Part shown: positions 10,466 through 18,846 of the stretch, in pieces | How the letters are laid out: each line of letters begins with the position of its first letter | Position numbering within the stretch: position 1 is the stretch's first letter | From: Lucinisca nassula | Lineage: Eukaryota > Mollusca > Bivalvia > Lucinida > Lucinidae | Direction of reading: 5' to 3' | Length of the DNA stretch: 64,000 nt | NCBI GenBank assembly: GCA_963580285.1 | Contig: OY757026.1 | Coordinates: 89,626,651-89,690,650, forward strand | Translations under genes and position numbers: made by a program | The notes under the pieces: model-generated | The model's input: the letters and a program-made list of their open reading frames with translations, nothing else | Databases searched by the model: none | Told to the model about the DNA's origin: nothing

Positions 10466-10619
10466 CTGTTAGCTTCATTGTGCGTTAGGGTATGAGAAGT
10501 CATTGGGTAAAAGTCCCACAAATTGGAAGCAGCATCTTCGATCTAAATAGTGTTGACGACCCAAATGATAAACAAACAAACGAGGCGAAACTTTGTCAAC
10601 ATCTCTTTCTGTCTGGCTG

Positions 10620-10850
10620 AAACTGGTCCCATATCAGAACTGGTAAACCGCTCAGAAGGCCTAAACTTGCCCGGGCAAGTGGTACGAGTCGTACCACCCA
10701 ATGTATATCAGCTCTTTTGGTTCATTTGGCGACAGGGCGTGAGAGGTCATTTCATTTCAGTGTCGGGTAAAAGTCCCACAAAATTGGGAGCAGTGTCCCC
10801 AAGATGACATAAATAGTATTAATGGGGACGGCAAACCTCAATCCAACCAA
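10620..10850 (+). mobile_element. SINE-1 unit in a tandem series
   Basis: AACTGGTAAACCGCTCAGAA to TTAATGGGGACGGCAAACCT with an AACCAAAGAAACAGA tail. It is preceded and followed by the linker GAGGCGAAACTTTGTC / GGGGCGAAGTTTCGTTG plus CTGTCTG(G/T)CTG, which also precedes the unit at 12030. Confidence 0.6.
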
Positions 10851-10857
10851 AGAAACA

Positions 10858-10975
10858 GACGGGGCGAAGTTTCGTTGATGTCACTGTCTGTCTGACTGCA
10901 ACTGACCGCACATAAGAGCGTCGTATGTACTGGTGAACCGCTTAGAAGGTCTAACCTAGTCTGGCTCGAGACCCT
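10858..10975 (+). mobile_element. SINE-1 5' part in the tandem series, truncated
   Basis: Linker GGGGCGAAGTTTCGTTG and CTGTCTGTCTGACTGCAACT, then GTACTGGTGAACCGCTTAGA. It stops near 10975 shortly before MITE-C. Confidence 0.55.
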
Positions 10976-11051
10976 TTCTTTACTTTTTCTGTCTCTTCTA
11001 TCGTTCTGTATGTGGTTTTTTTCTGGAAGGGACATAAAGCTTAGATAGCTT

Positions 11052-11405
11052 ATACAGTCGAACTTCGATGGCTCGAACCCCTTTGGGACCAAAAGAAATT
11101 TGTTCGAGACAGCGGTAGTTCGAGCCACTGTTGTATACTTCCAGAAAACATAACGGGGGTATTTTTGGACTTCTTTTCGGTGTTCTGTAACATAAATGTA
11201 TGCTGTGTGTACTCATTAGAATCGCCTCATTGAGGCGATTCTAATGAGTACACACAGCATGCATTTGCAAGATAAAAGTCGAAAATCTCCTTAATTATCC
11301 CACACGTTTTCTAATGCAGAGGAATTCCCTAGGGACTCAAAAACGTGTTCGACTCAGCCATGGTAAACGAGCAATCGGTGTTCGAGCCATCGAAGTTCTA
11401 CTGTA
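11052..11405. mobile_element. MITE-C copy 1 with about 26-bp TIRs, containing a PAL-A-type core
   Basis: TACAGTCGAACTTCGATGGC begins the element and its inverted form (GCCATCGAAGTTCTACTGTA) ends it; TTCGAGAC/GTTCGAC-type subterminal repeats follow. TA at both edges fits a Tc1/mariner-style TA target (inference). The centre (11198-11270) is the PAL-A-like hairpin in an AT-shifted form. No ORF. Confidence 0.8.
11198..11270. repeat. PAL-A-type core hairpin in MITE-C, perfect stem
   Basis: GCTGTGTGTACTCATTAGAA TCGCCTCA is followed by its exact complement. Compared with type-1 cores, at least three stem pairs differ and both partners changed: GGG/CCC to GTG/CAC, CG to AT in ACTCGTTA, and GC to TA in GAACCG. 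Confidence 0.85.
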
Positions 11406-11438
11406 GTTCCCTTCAGCAAGATGTAACTTGAAATTGGA

Positions 11439-11726
11439 TTAACCCTTATCCCAGCTGCATATTTAATTTAGCCACACCCATTTCTGACTTTGAACCAATC
11501 AGATTACTTGATGTAGTTTATTCCTAGAAATTCACAAACTGAATGTCAAACAGTGTAGATCCTGATCAGATGGTTTCTTCAGAAGCCATCTGATCTTGAT
11601 CTACACTGTTTCCAAAGATAGGGGTTGTCGTGAACAGCACGATAAGGTTTCTTCAGAAGCCATCTGATCTGGATTTACACTATTTCCAAAGATAAGGGTT
11701 GTCGTGAACAGCAGGATAAGGGTTAA
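11439..11726 (+). mobile_element. PAL-B MITE with internal duplication
   Basis: TIRs TTAACCCTTATCC (11439) and GGATAAGGGTTAA (11714-11726). The core GTCAAACAGTGTAGATCCTG...GATCTACACTGTTT is at 11545-11612. A block of about 85 bp (TTTCTTCAGAAGCCATCTGA to GGGTTGTCGTGAACAGCA) is repeated in tandem, so the right half is duplicated. Confidence 0.8.
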
Positions 11727-11789
11727 AGAGAAGCAGGATAAAAATAATATAAAGAACGAGAGCGACATATATAAAACAAAAGCGAGTGG

Positions 11790-11995
11790 AACCAGTCTAG
11801 GTCAAACCTTGTCCATGTAAAGTTGTACGTGCCGGATCGTCCAATGCATATAAGCCCTTTTGGTTTCATTAGGGGACAGGGCTTGAGGTGTCATTCCATC
11901 TCATGTCCAATAGTGCCACTAACTTGGAAGCAACGTCTCCAAAGTTACCTTAAATAATGTTGACGGGACGGTAAACCTCAATTCAAACAAACGAA
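11790..11995 (+). mobile_element. SINE-1 unit, partial
   Basis: From GTCAAACCTTGTCCATG through CCAATGCATATAAGCCCTTT, GGGGACAGGGCTTGAGGTGT to ATAATGTTGACGGGACGGTA and AAACAAACGAACAAACC. The 5' hairpin is absent. Confidence 0.6.
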
Positions 11996-12002
11996 CAAAC
12001 CA

Positions 12003-12235
12003 GGCGAAATTTCGTTGCTATCGCTGTCTGCCTGGCTGAAACTGACCGCAAACCGCTTAGAAGGCCTAAGCCTGCCCAGTCAAAGAGGTGCGAGGCGTAC
12101 CGTTCGGTGCATATAAGCCATTTTGGTTTCATTGGGTGGCAATTCCATCACAAGGTCGGGTAAACTTCCCACTAATTTGGAGGAAACGTTTCCAAAATAA
12201 CCTAAATAGTGTTGACTAATTCAAGACCCTCAACG
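12003..12235 (+). mobile_element. SINE-1 unit joined head-to-tail to the previous one
   Basis: Starts with the linker AGGCGAAATTTCGTTG and CTGTCTGCCTGGCTGAAACT, then AACCGCTTAGAAGGCCTAAG to AACCTAAATAGTGTTGAC. It follows the tail of the preceding unit by fewer than 10 bp, making a head-to-tail dimer. Confidence 0.6.
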
Positions 12236-12284
12236 ACGGCCTTGAGCTTAACCCAAAGTAAAACTCTCATATAATTATGTTCTA

Positions 12285-12534
12285 CACTTGGTCTAGTGGA
12301 TAAGAGCGCTGACTTTTAATTATAAGGTCTCTCACCGCTGTGGTTCGCACCTTGCTCGGGCCACATGCGAGACGCCAAGCAAGTTCTGCAACGGAAGATC
12401 GGGTGGTTTTTCTCCGGGTACTCCAGTTTTCGCCTACCTCCGATGACACAAGTGGAATAGGCTTGAAAGGGCCGTTTAAGCGAAAAAATGGCAGTTGGTG
12501 GTTTTGTGTATTCCATGAGTATTGTTATGTTTGA

Positions 12535-12570
<36 letters not shown>

Positions 12571-12572
12571 GA
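12285..12572 (+). mobile_element. tRNA-headed SINE with (ATT)n tail
   Basis: The first 75 bp look like a tRNA: an A-box-like TGGTCTAGTGG (12289-12299) and a B-box-like GGTTCGCACC (12343-12352). The body contains TTCTCCGGGTACTCCAGTTT and the element ends in an (ATT)n run at 12538-12570. tRNA head, unrelated body and simple-repeat tail are the standard SINE layout. It is not a functional tRNA gene: the anticodon arm and acceptor stem do not fold convincingly. Confidence 0.7.
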
Positions 12573-13739
12573 TTTTCTATACTTTCTTGTTAATAATCAG
12601 TATTTATATTTGCTGGCTTCCAGTTTACACTTTAACAATATTGTAAAAACAGGTAACCAGACCCCCCTGACCTGACCCCCCCCCTGACCTTGAAAGGTCA
12701 GGGGGTCGAGGTACCTGTATTCCCAATACTGATAACCTTCACACTAGGAAGCAGCAGATAATTTAAGGCATAATGGTGTTACTTGGTCATCACTATTGTT
12801 GCCGAGGGCAGGAGAAATTAACACAATATACGCATGTGGGACTTTATGTAACATTCACCGGAGATTGCCGATAATTATTGGTTTTCCGTGACACATGCTG
12901 ACAGTCATGCTACCTGTATGAAATGATTACCGATTTGCATTAGCTCTATAGGGAAAACTTCATTTAAACCTTTATAACTTTATTATATTTAAATGTAGAA
13001 TTGAAGTTTTGTTATATTTTTGTAGAACAATCCAAGAGCTTTCTATTGATATATTTTTTGTCTGATTTGGAAAAGATCTTCTTGCTTCCCTATTGTATTT
13101 AGTTACAGCCCTATATTTCCCTTAATGGTGTCATTAAAAATAGCGAAATCATGTATCTAACCGATTTTGGACTAGATTTATTCTTAAATTAATTTTGTAA
13201 AGTTTAAAATTCTGTTGGATCCAGATAGAGAATTTTCCAAACTTTACAAAGATATAAGTTAGACTATACTGACATTTTATCTTTTTGCTTCCCCGTGCTA
13301 GTAAAATTGCGTTAGAATCGAGTTGCACTATTGAACTTTTCGGTCGAAAATTGCCTAAGTCCACACAGTTACTATTCACAATAGCTTGAAATTAATGTTT
13401 AAACAAACAAATGATCATTTACTGACAGAAAATTGGCGTTTGGTATTTTTTGGAAATATTCGTTTTAAAGTAATTAGTCGACAATGTATTATTATTATTA
13501 TTGTTTGTAGTATAATGCCGTTTTATTTGTCTTTTAATATTCAGTAAATAATAGATTTTTTTTCTTCTAATCAGCCAAAGACAAGTAATTTGTTACAAAA
13601 TCCATAATGTTTGAAAAACATGACATCTTTTGATCACCACAGTGGAACCTTTTTAATTGACATGATGAATGTCTTAATTGGCATTTCGAATTTAATCTTT
13701 AATTGAGTAAGTATCTGTTTGTTAGCACCTCTCCGTCTG
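12573..13739. other. No gene; small hairpin at 12660-12712
   Basis: A C-rich hairpin (CCCCTGACCTTGAAAGGTCA plus G-run) lies near 12680. The remainder is AT-rich with an (ATT)n patch at 13488-13501 and no recognised family. The last part may be the 5' UTR of LINE-B. Confidence 0.4.
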
Positions 13740-13763
13740 TTTTGAGGTCATAATACTTAAAAG

Positions 13764-14069
13764 ATGACCGCAGACTATAAGGTTGAACTACAACAAACGG
13801 CTGTGCAGCGATCAGAGACACCTGAGCAGTTGTATGACAGGTTAATTAAGGAAAACATAGCAAAACCAATTTCGTCCTCTCCTAAACCACGCAAAACCAA
13901 GCCAACACAGGCAGGCAGATATAACACAAACAGTAGTGGACTTAACCAGTCACGTCGAACAGGGAAAAGCCTGCAAAAGGTGCTTCTAGATCGCAGAACT
14001 CCTGATGTGAGTAAAGTCTACAGAGGTAAAATCGTTGTACCAACTAAACCAAGACTAAGTAAGAAATAA
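13764..14069 (+). CDS. LINE-B ORF1 remnant, basic 101-residue protein
   Basis: The ORF starts MTADYKVELQQTAVQ and is rich in Lys, Arg, Pro and Ser in its second half (KPRKTKPTQAGR, VPTKPRLSKK). No zinc knuckle is present, unlike typical I-group ORF1 proteins, so it is either a truncated nucleic-acid-binding ORF1 or only its C-terminal part. ORF2 starts 24 bp downstream of its stop, an arrangement compatible with termination-reinitiation. The assignment rests mainly on position and basic composition. Confidence 0.5.
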   Translation: MTADYKVELQQTAVQRSETPEQLYDRLIKENIAKPISSSPKPRKTKPTQAGRYNTNSSGLNQSRRTGKSLQKVLLDRRTPDVSKVYRGKIVVPTKPRLSKK

Positions 14070-14093
14070 TTTGTACCTCTTAACGATTAGGTT

Positions 14094-14246
14094 GTGATAA
14101 TGGGCTCAATAAACCGCAGAACAGAATTGAAAGTGGTGCAGTGGAATGCCCGCAGTCTCTGCGGACATGCCATGCAACACAAAAAAGCAGAATTCTATGA
14201 CTATTTATTAACATTTAATGATATTCCAGAGGTTATCTGCATCCAG
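14094..14246 (+). pseudogene. LINE-B ORF2, N-terminal fragment of the endonuclease
   Basis: Begins MIMGSINRRTELKVVQWNAR and continues to PEVICIQ, the first strand and helix of an APE-type endonuclease (WNARSL and ICIQE are characteristic). It breaks at the codon where the catalytic Glu is expected. The same ATCCAG resumes at 18847 followed by GAAACTGG, which restores the missing ET(W). The break is the LINE-A insertion point. Confidence 0.85.
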
Positions 14247-14266
14247 CGGTGTTTCGTTGGACCGCA

Positions 14267-17200
14267 ATGGCGGCGGCAAATTTTTTGACAGCGATTTTTA
14301 TCATATTTTTAACGCTGTTACGAACATTTTATCCATCAGAAACAGATTTTAGCAGATACGATGAACTTTTAAACATCTCAGATTTCATCTTATCGAAGCA
14401 CTGGGAACATCTACATGCAGATCTAGCTGTATATGGACTTTCTTCCTTTGTTTACACCGGAGGATTCCCTCAATCCACTTCAAACAACAAGATGAAGCTT
14501 TTAAAAAACCTACATACACTAAAAATTGTGCATAAACACTGCCACTCTAAAATTCTTATTGTCAATATTTTGTTGCTGAGTGGTGACATTGCTGTTAACC
14601 CAGGTCCAGTTAAATTTCCATGTGGAAAGTGCAGCAAGTCGGTCAGGGCTAATCAAGATGCGCTGCAGTGTGAGGACTGCCAAGACTGGACACACCGTAA
14701 ATGCCTATGCATGACAAAACAAGAATACATAAATCTTGGCGAATCATATGAAAGTTGGTTTTGTCAGAACTGTGTTCTACCTCAGTTTACTGATTCCTTC
14801 TTTAGTAACACATCCTCAGTATCAGCTGACACATCACTGGACTCTACCAGGGGTGAATCATTTATCTCACCCAATATTTCAAGTCTGGAGAAAAGTCGGG
14901 ATGGTTCAGAGGTAACAGAAGATTCCAATGCAGAAGACTTTAGTGATATATTCAGAGACTTGCGTAACCTCAGAAAAGGTAATTCGAAAAAACCTATTCT
15001 GTGCTATCTGAATATAAACAGTATCAGGTATAAATTTAATGACTTGAAGCCTATTTTACTAGATAAACTATGTGACATTCTTGTCATTAGTGAAACAAAA
15101 CTTGATGGAACGTTTAATGATAATTTATTCATAGCCAATGGCTATAAAATGGAAAGAAAGGACAGAAACGCAAAAGGCGGAGGAATTATGGTATTCTTCC
15201 GCTCTGACTTACCTGTTCGGAGACTTAGAACTTTAGAATGTAATGACACAGAGAGTATTTTTCTAGAAATGAAGTTAAAAAATAGAACTTGGGGCATATT
15301 ATGTTCCTATACACCCCCGTCACTTAATGATGCAACTTTCGAAAATGATCTAAGTACCATATTAGACCAAATATTTATTAAATATGATCATACATGTGTT
15401 ATTGGGGATCTAAACTACAACATGCTCATCCCTGATAAATGTCAAGTACTATCTAATATATGTGATAGTTTTAGTCTAACAAATCTTATTAAGGATCCTA
15501 CCTGTTTCACAAAAACTAGCATACCCAGTCTGATTGATGTAATACTCACAAATAGCTCTTCTTTTCTATGTAATACAATAAATTTCAACTGTGGATTAAG
15601 TGACTGTCATAATATGATAGCCACTGTCTTTAAAGAAAATAGTGTTTCTAACAAGAGGCAGAAAATTAATTTTCGCAGTTACAAAAACTTTCAAGTGAGC
15701 GGGTTTGTGCACGATCTCCAGAGAGCTCCTTTGCACATAGCGGACATCTTTGATGATCCTGATGACTGCTACTGGGCTTATGAGACTCTCATGCTGGAGA
15801 TTGTGGATGAGCATGCTCCTCGGAAGCAAAAGTATCCCAAAAAGGAACCTCCTCCCTTCATGAATAGTGAATTGAGGAAGGCAATTTACAAAAAGAAAAT
15901 GCTTTTTAACAAATATAAGAAATATAAAGGTAACAGGCTGTGGGAAAACTACAGAAAACAAAGAAATTACGTTACCAAATTAAGAAAGCAATCAATTAAA
16001 CTATACTTTTTCGAACGCTGTAGTTGCGGACCAAAGTCAAGAGACTTTTGGCCCACCATAAAACCTTTTCTGAGTTCTAAATCGGCTAAAAATAACTCGG
16101 ATATCATCCTAATGGAAGATAGTAATCTCATTAGCGACCAAGCAGAAGTCTGTAATGTCTTAAACGACTTCTACATCAATATAGCTAAAGAGATTGGAAT
16201 ACAAAATCAGTCACATGTAAACACAAATCACCCAAGTATTGAAGCTATAAACCACAATAGCCCAAAAGAGGGCTATGCTAACTTTGATTTCAAACCTGTT
16301 ACACAGAGTCAGGTAATAAAAGTTATAAAGGACCGCAACCCTAAGAAAGCTACAGGAATGGACCAGATTCCTCCCAAAATAATAAAAGCAGGTACTGAGG
16401 CTTTATCTGGCCCCATTACCAATATTCTTAACAAAAGCATTCATACAAATCAATTCCCTGACAATCTAAAGGTAGCCCAGGTCACCCCAATTTTCAAAAA
16501 GGATGATCCTTTCATCAAAAAGAATTATAGACCTGTCAGTATACTACCTACACACTCAAAGATCTTTGAACGTATTATATTTAATCAGCTTACAGATTAT
16601 TTTGATAATATTTTTCATAACTACCTAGCTGCATTTAGAAAGGGCTATGGCTGCCAGACGACATTGCTTAGGCTTGTGGAGGACTGGAAGAGGAAATTGG
16701 ATAGCCAGCGGTACGTGGGAGCTGTACTTATGGATCTGTCCAAGGCCTTCGACTGTCTTCCACATGGCCTCATCATTGAGAAGCTGGCAGCCTATGGCCT
16801 TTCAAATGCAGCATGCACTCTTTTAAACAGTTATTTGTCCGACAGAAAACAGATGGTTAAACTTGGGCAACACCACAGTGCTTCACTTACCATTTTGAAG
16901 GGTGTCCCACAGGGGTCCATTTTAGGACCTCTTTTGTTCAACATTTTCCTAAACGATATGTTCTATTTCGTTAAGGAACCAGTGTTATATAATTATGCAG
17001 ACGATAATACCTTGTCTTACAGCCATCCAGATCTTGCAACTACCAAGGCAGTGCTTGAGACTGAGACTGTTAACGTCATAAATTGGTTTGACTTTAACAG
17101 TATGCAAGCCAATCCCGACAAGTTTCAGGCCATTGTCTTGGGGAAAAAAGGTTTTGATGGTTGTACCAGCTTTCAAATTGGTGACACAGAAGTTAAATGT

Positions 17201-17836
17201 GAACAATCAGTCAAACTTTTAGGTGTCACGATTGATTATTTATTAAACTTTGAAATTCATATTGCTAACATTTGTAAGAAAGCAGCAAAACAAATAAATG
17301 TGCTCTTGAGATTAAGTAAATACATCAATGTTGATACAAAGTTATTAGTATATAAATCCTTCATAAGGTCTAACTTTAGTTACTGTCCACTAGTCTGGCA
17401 TTTTTGCTCTAAATCAAGCACAGCTAAAGTAGAAAGGCTTCAATACAGAGCCCTCAGGCTGGTGTACGGTGACTATGTTAGTTCTTATGAAGACCTTTCA
17501 AAACAAGCAAATATGCCTACATTGCAATTAGGAAGATTAAGAAAATTAGCTTCAGAAGTCTTCAAAATATTACATAAACAATCACCCAGTTATCTACATG
17601 ACCTTGTTTCATTTAAAAATTCTAACTATTCTTTCAGATGTCAAAATTTGGCTGCTGTTCCAAGGGTGAGAACCACCTCTTACGGTAAAAATTCTTTTTA
17701 CTTTGAGGCCGCTCACGTCTGGAACAGTCTTTCCAACGAAATGAGGACTACTACAGACTTCAAGGAGTTCGGGAGACTGATTCAGACCTGGGGAGGTATC
17801 TCATGTAAGTGTTCATTATGTAAGTTCAGGTTATAG
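14267..17836 (+). CDS. LINE-A ORF: 2A-like leader, PHD finger, APE endonuclease, reverse transcriptase
   Basis: The start is the ATG at 14267 (CCGCAATGG context); an upstream in-frame GTG at 14249 is unlikely to be used. The product is 1,189 residues. Residues 1-20 are hydrophobic (MAAANFLTAIFIIFLTLL). A 2A-like segment, LLLSGDIAVNPGP, ends at Pro114. A C4HC3 PHD-type zinc finger follows (C119, C122, C135, C138, H143, C146, C166, C169). The APE endonuclease spans about 245-455 with E276 (ISETK), D381/N383 (GDLN) and S445/D446/H448. The reverse transcriptase spans about 720-990 with D823 (motif A, DLSKAFD) and Y910-ADD913 (motif C). It would nick target DNA and copy its own RNA. No frameshift or stop interrupts it, so activity is possible but untested. 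Confidence 0.9.
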   Translation: MAAANFLTAIFIIFLTLLRTFYPSETDFSRYDELLNISDFILSKHWEHLHADLAVYGLSSFVYTGGFPQSTSNNKMKLLKNLHTLKIVHKHCHSKILIVNILLLSGDIAVNPGPVKFPCGKCSKSVRANQDALQCEDCQDWTHRKCLCMTKQEYINLGESYESWFCQNCVLPQFTDSFFSNTSSVSADTSLDSTRGESFISPNISSLEKSRDGSEVTEDSNAEDFSDIFRDLRNLRKGNSKKPILCYLNINSIRYKFNDLKPILLDKLCDILVISETKLDGTFNDNLFIANGYKMERKDRNAKGGGIMVFFRSDLPVRRLRTLECNDTESIFLEMKLKNRTWGILCSYTPPSLNDATFENDLSTILDQIFIKYDHTCVIGDLNYNMLIPDKCQVLSNICDSFSLTNLIKDPTCFTKTSIPSLIDVILTNSSSFLCNTINFNCGLSDCHNMIATVFKENSVSNKRQKINFRSYKNFQVSGFVHDLQRAPLHIADIFDDPDDCYWAYETLMLEIVDEHAPRKQKYPKKEPPPFMNSELRKAIYKKKMLFNKYKKYKGNRLWENYRKQRNYVTKLRKQSIKLYFFERCSCGPKSRDFWPTIKPFLSSKSAKNNSDIILMEDSNLISDQAEVCNVLNDFYINIAKEIGIQNQSHVNTNHPSIEAINHNSPKEGYANFDFKPVTQSQVIKVIKDRNPKKATGMDQIPPKIIKAGTEALSGPITNILNKSIHTNQFPDNLKVAQVTPIFKKDDPFIKKNYRPVSILPTHSKIFERIIFNQLTDYFDNIFHNYLAAFRKGYGCQTTLLRLVEDWKRKLDSQRYVGAVLMDLSKAFDCLPHGLIIEKLAAYGLSNAACTLLNSYLSDRKQMVKLGQHHSASLTILKGVPQGSILGPLLFNIFLNDMFYFVKEPVLYNYADDNTLSYSHPDLATTKAVLETETVNVINWFDFNSMQANPDKFQAIVLGKKGFDGCTSFQIGDTEVKCEQSVKLLGVTIDYLLNFEIHIANICKKAAKQINVLLRLSKYINVDTKLLVYKSFIRSNFSYCPLVWHFCSKSSTAKVERLQYRALRLVYGDYVSSYEDLSKQANMPTLQLGRLRKLASEVFKILHKQSPSYLHDLVSFKNSNYSFRCQNLAAVPRVRTTSYGKNSFYFEAAHVWNSLSNEMRTTTDFKEFGRLIQTWGGISCKCSLCKFRL
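14567..14608 (+). other. 2A-like ribosome-skipping motif in LINE-A
   Basis: The codons for LLLSGDIAVNPGP end at 14608, with NPGP at 14597-14608. The 2A consensus is D(V/I)ExNPGP; here the Glu position is Ala. It separates the hydrophobic N-terminal segment from the PHD-endonuclease-RT part. Skipping between Gly113 and Pro114 is inferred from the motif only. Confidence 0.65.
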
Positions 17837-17849
17837 TTTTTCAGCTTTT

Positions 17850-18130
17850 CATCACGAAGACACGCCTATTTAGTTCTGACCTCACTACAGTCCCATCATG
17901 GGTTCATAGCGGGGGGGGGGGGGGGGGGTAAAACTTTGTTTATGCTCGGAGCATGAGTTTGGGGTTCTTCTTGGAGCCGCCTCGTTGAGGCGTTTTCAGA
18001 AGTATCCATGATCAGTGTTTTTGGGCACGGACGGAAGGAATATCTGAACTTTTGGCTATTTTTTTTTTTTTTTCAATTTTAAGGTGTTCAAAAATCTGTA
18101 GTGTGTCAGAATGGGCGGGTTGTCGTTATG
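17850..18130 (+). mobile_element. Decayed PAL-A element 13 bp after the LINE-A stop codon
   Basis: Begins CATCACGAAGACACGCCTAT and ends GGGCGGGTTGTCGTTATG, with a worn core (GGAGCCGCCTCGTTGAGGCG). A G-run of about 20 sits at 17909-17928. Differences from intact copies lean toward A-to-G on this strand (for example AAAATATAGA to GGAGCATGAG). The copy looks older than the intact ORF beside it, suggesting it travels with this LINE lineage. Confidence 0.7.
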
Positions 18131-18846
18131 TGCATGGCTTTTGTTTTATTTTATTTTGTTTATTTTCTGCCTGCAGTGCTTTTCAGTTCCTTATTCAGTT
18201 TTTGTTGCTTTACAGCCAGGCTTCATTTGCTCCAGATATAATTTATTGCTTGCTGATGCTTATACTGTGCTATTTACCAGCTTTTCTGTGATTATGCTAC
18301 AATTTGTGATATTAATTTTAGTGTGTCTTATAATACTTATTTGACAAATTCATATATTAATAACAAGAAATCTCTCAACAGTCTATCGGTGAATTTTGCC
18401 TTCTTCTTTTTCGTTTCTCTACAAGGACCTTTGCCTGAACTTTCGGTCAGAGTTCCTTGTGACTTATTTTCGATTTTCGCTTTTTCGGTTTAAGGCTCCC
18501 TCACATTGATGGACTGTTGCAGTAACAATCAAGAACCATACTGGTTGCGTACATGCGGCAAATGAGCATGATGTACGCAGTCAAAAAAAAAAAAAAAAAA
18601 AAATGCCTCTTATCACTAAACTTTTAAAACAGGTTTTATTTGGTAACTATAACTGTATGATACTGTATATTTATCTGTGATAACTTGATGTTTCTTACTG
18701 TGATGTCATTACTTTATCAATGTTAATACTTGTATAGTTCTATACTTTGTTTGTCGGTAAAATAGCCCTGGTGGCTAGTGTTATATGTGTTTTAAATATG
18801 AATACCGACTCTAAATAAAGTTTCTTGTATCTTTTCTTGTATCTTG

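Larger units (their letters stand above)
9912..10575 (+). mobile_element. SINE-1 split by a hAT-type MITE
   Basis: The left part (9912-10074: CTTCGGGGCTTGGAGAACT, GTACTGGTAAACCGATTAGA) and right part (10466-10575: GGGTAAAAGTCCCACAAATT, AGTGTTGACGACC, AAACAAACAAACGA) together make one SINE-1. The interruption is the 391-bp element at 10075-10465. Confidence 0.75.
14247..18843 (+). mobile_element. LINE-A: intact CR1/L2-like non-LTR retrotransposon inserted in LINE-B
   Basis: Flanked by ATCCAG on both sides (14241-14246 and 18847-18852, preceded by TGC/TGT), a short target duplication of the endonuclease reading frame of LINE-B. One intact ORF (14267-17836) is followed by a 3' UTR of about 1 kb containing a decayed PAL-A element, an A-run at 18583-18602, AATAAAG near 18814, and a tail made of CTTGTAT repeats. 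Short microsatellite 3' tails are usual for CR1/L2-type LINEs (family knowledge). The intact ORF and clean junctions mark it as much younger than LINE-B. Confidence 0.85.

Noticed and set aside
12287..12360. tRNA gene
   Set aside because: A- and B-box-like sequences are present but the cloverleaf is incomplete and an unrelated body plus (ATT)n tail follows, so it is a SINE head.
14249..14266. GTG at 14249 as the start of the LINE-A ORF
   Set aside because: The ATG at 14267 has a good initiation context, and 14249 lies within 3 bp of the target duplication edge.
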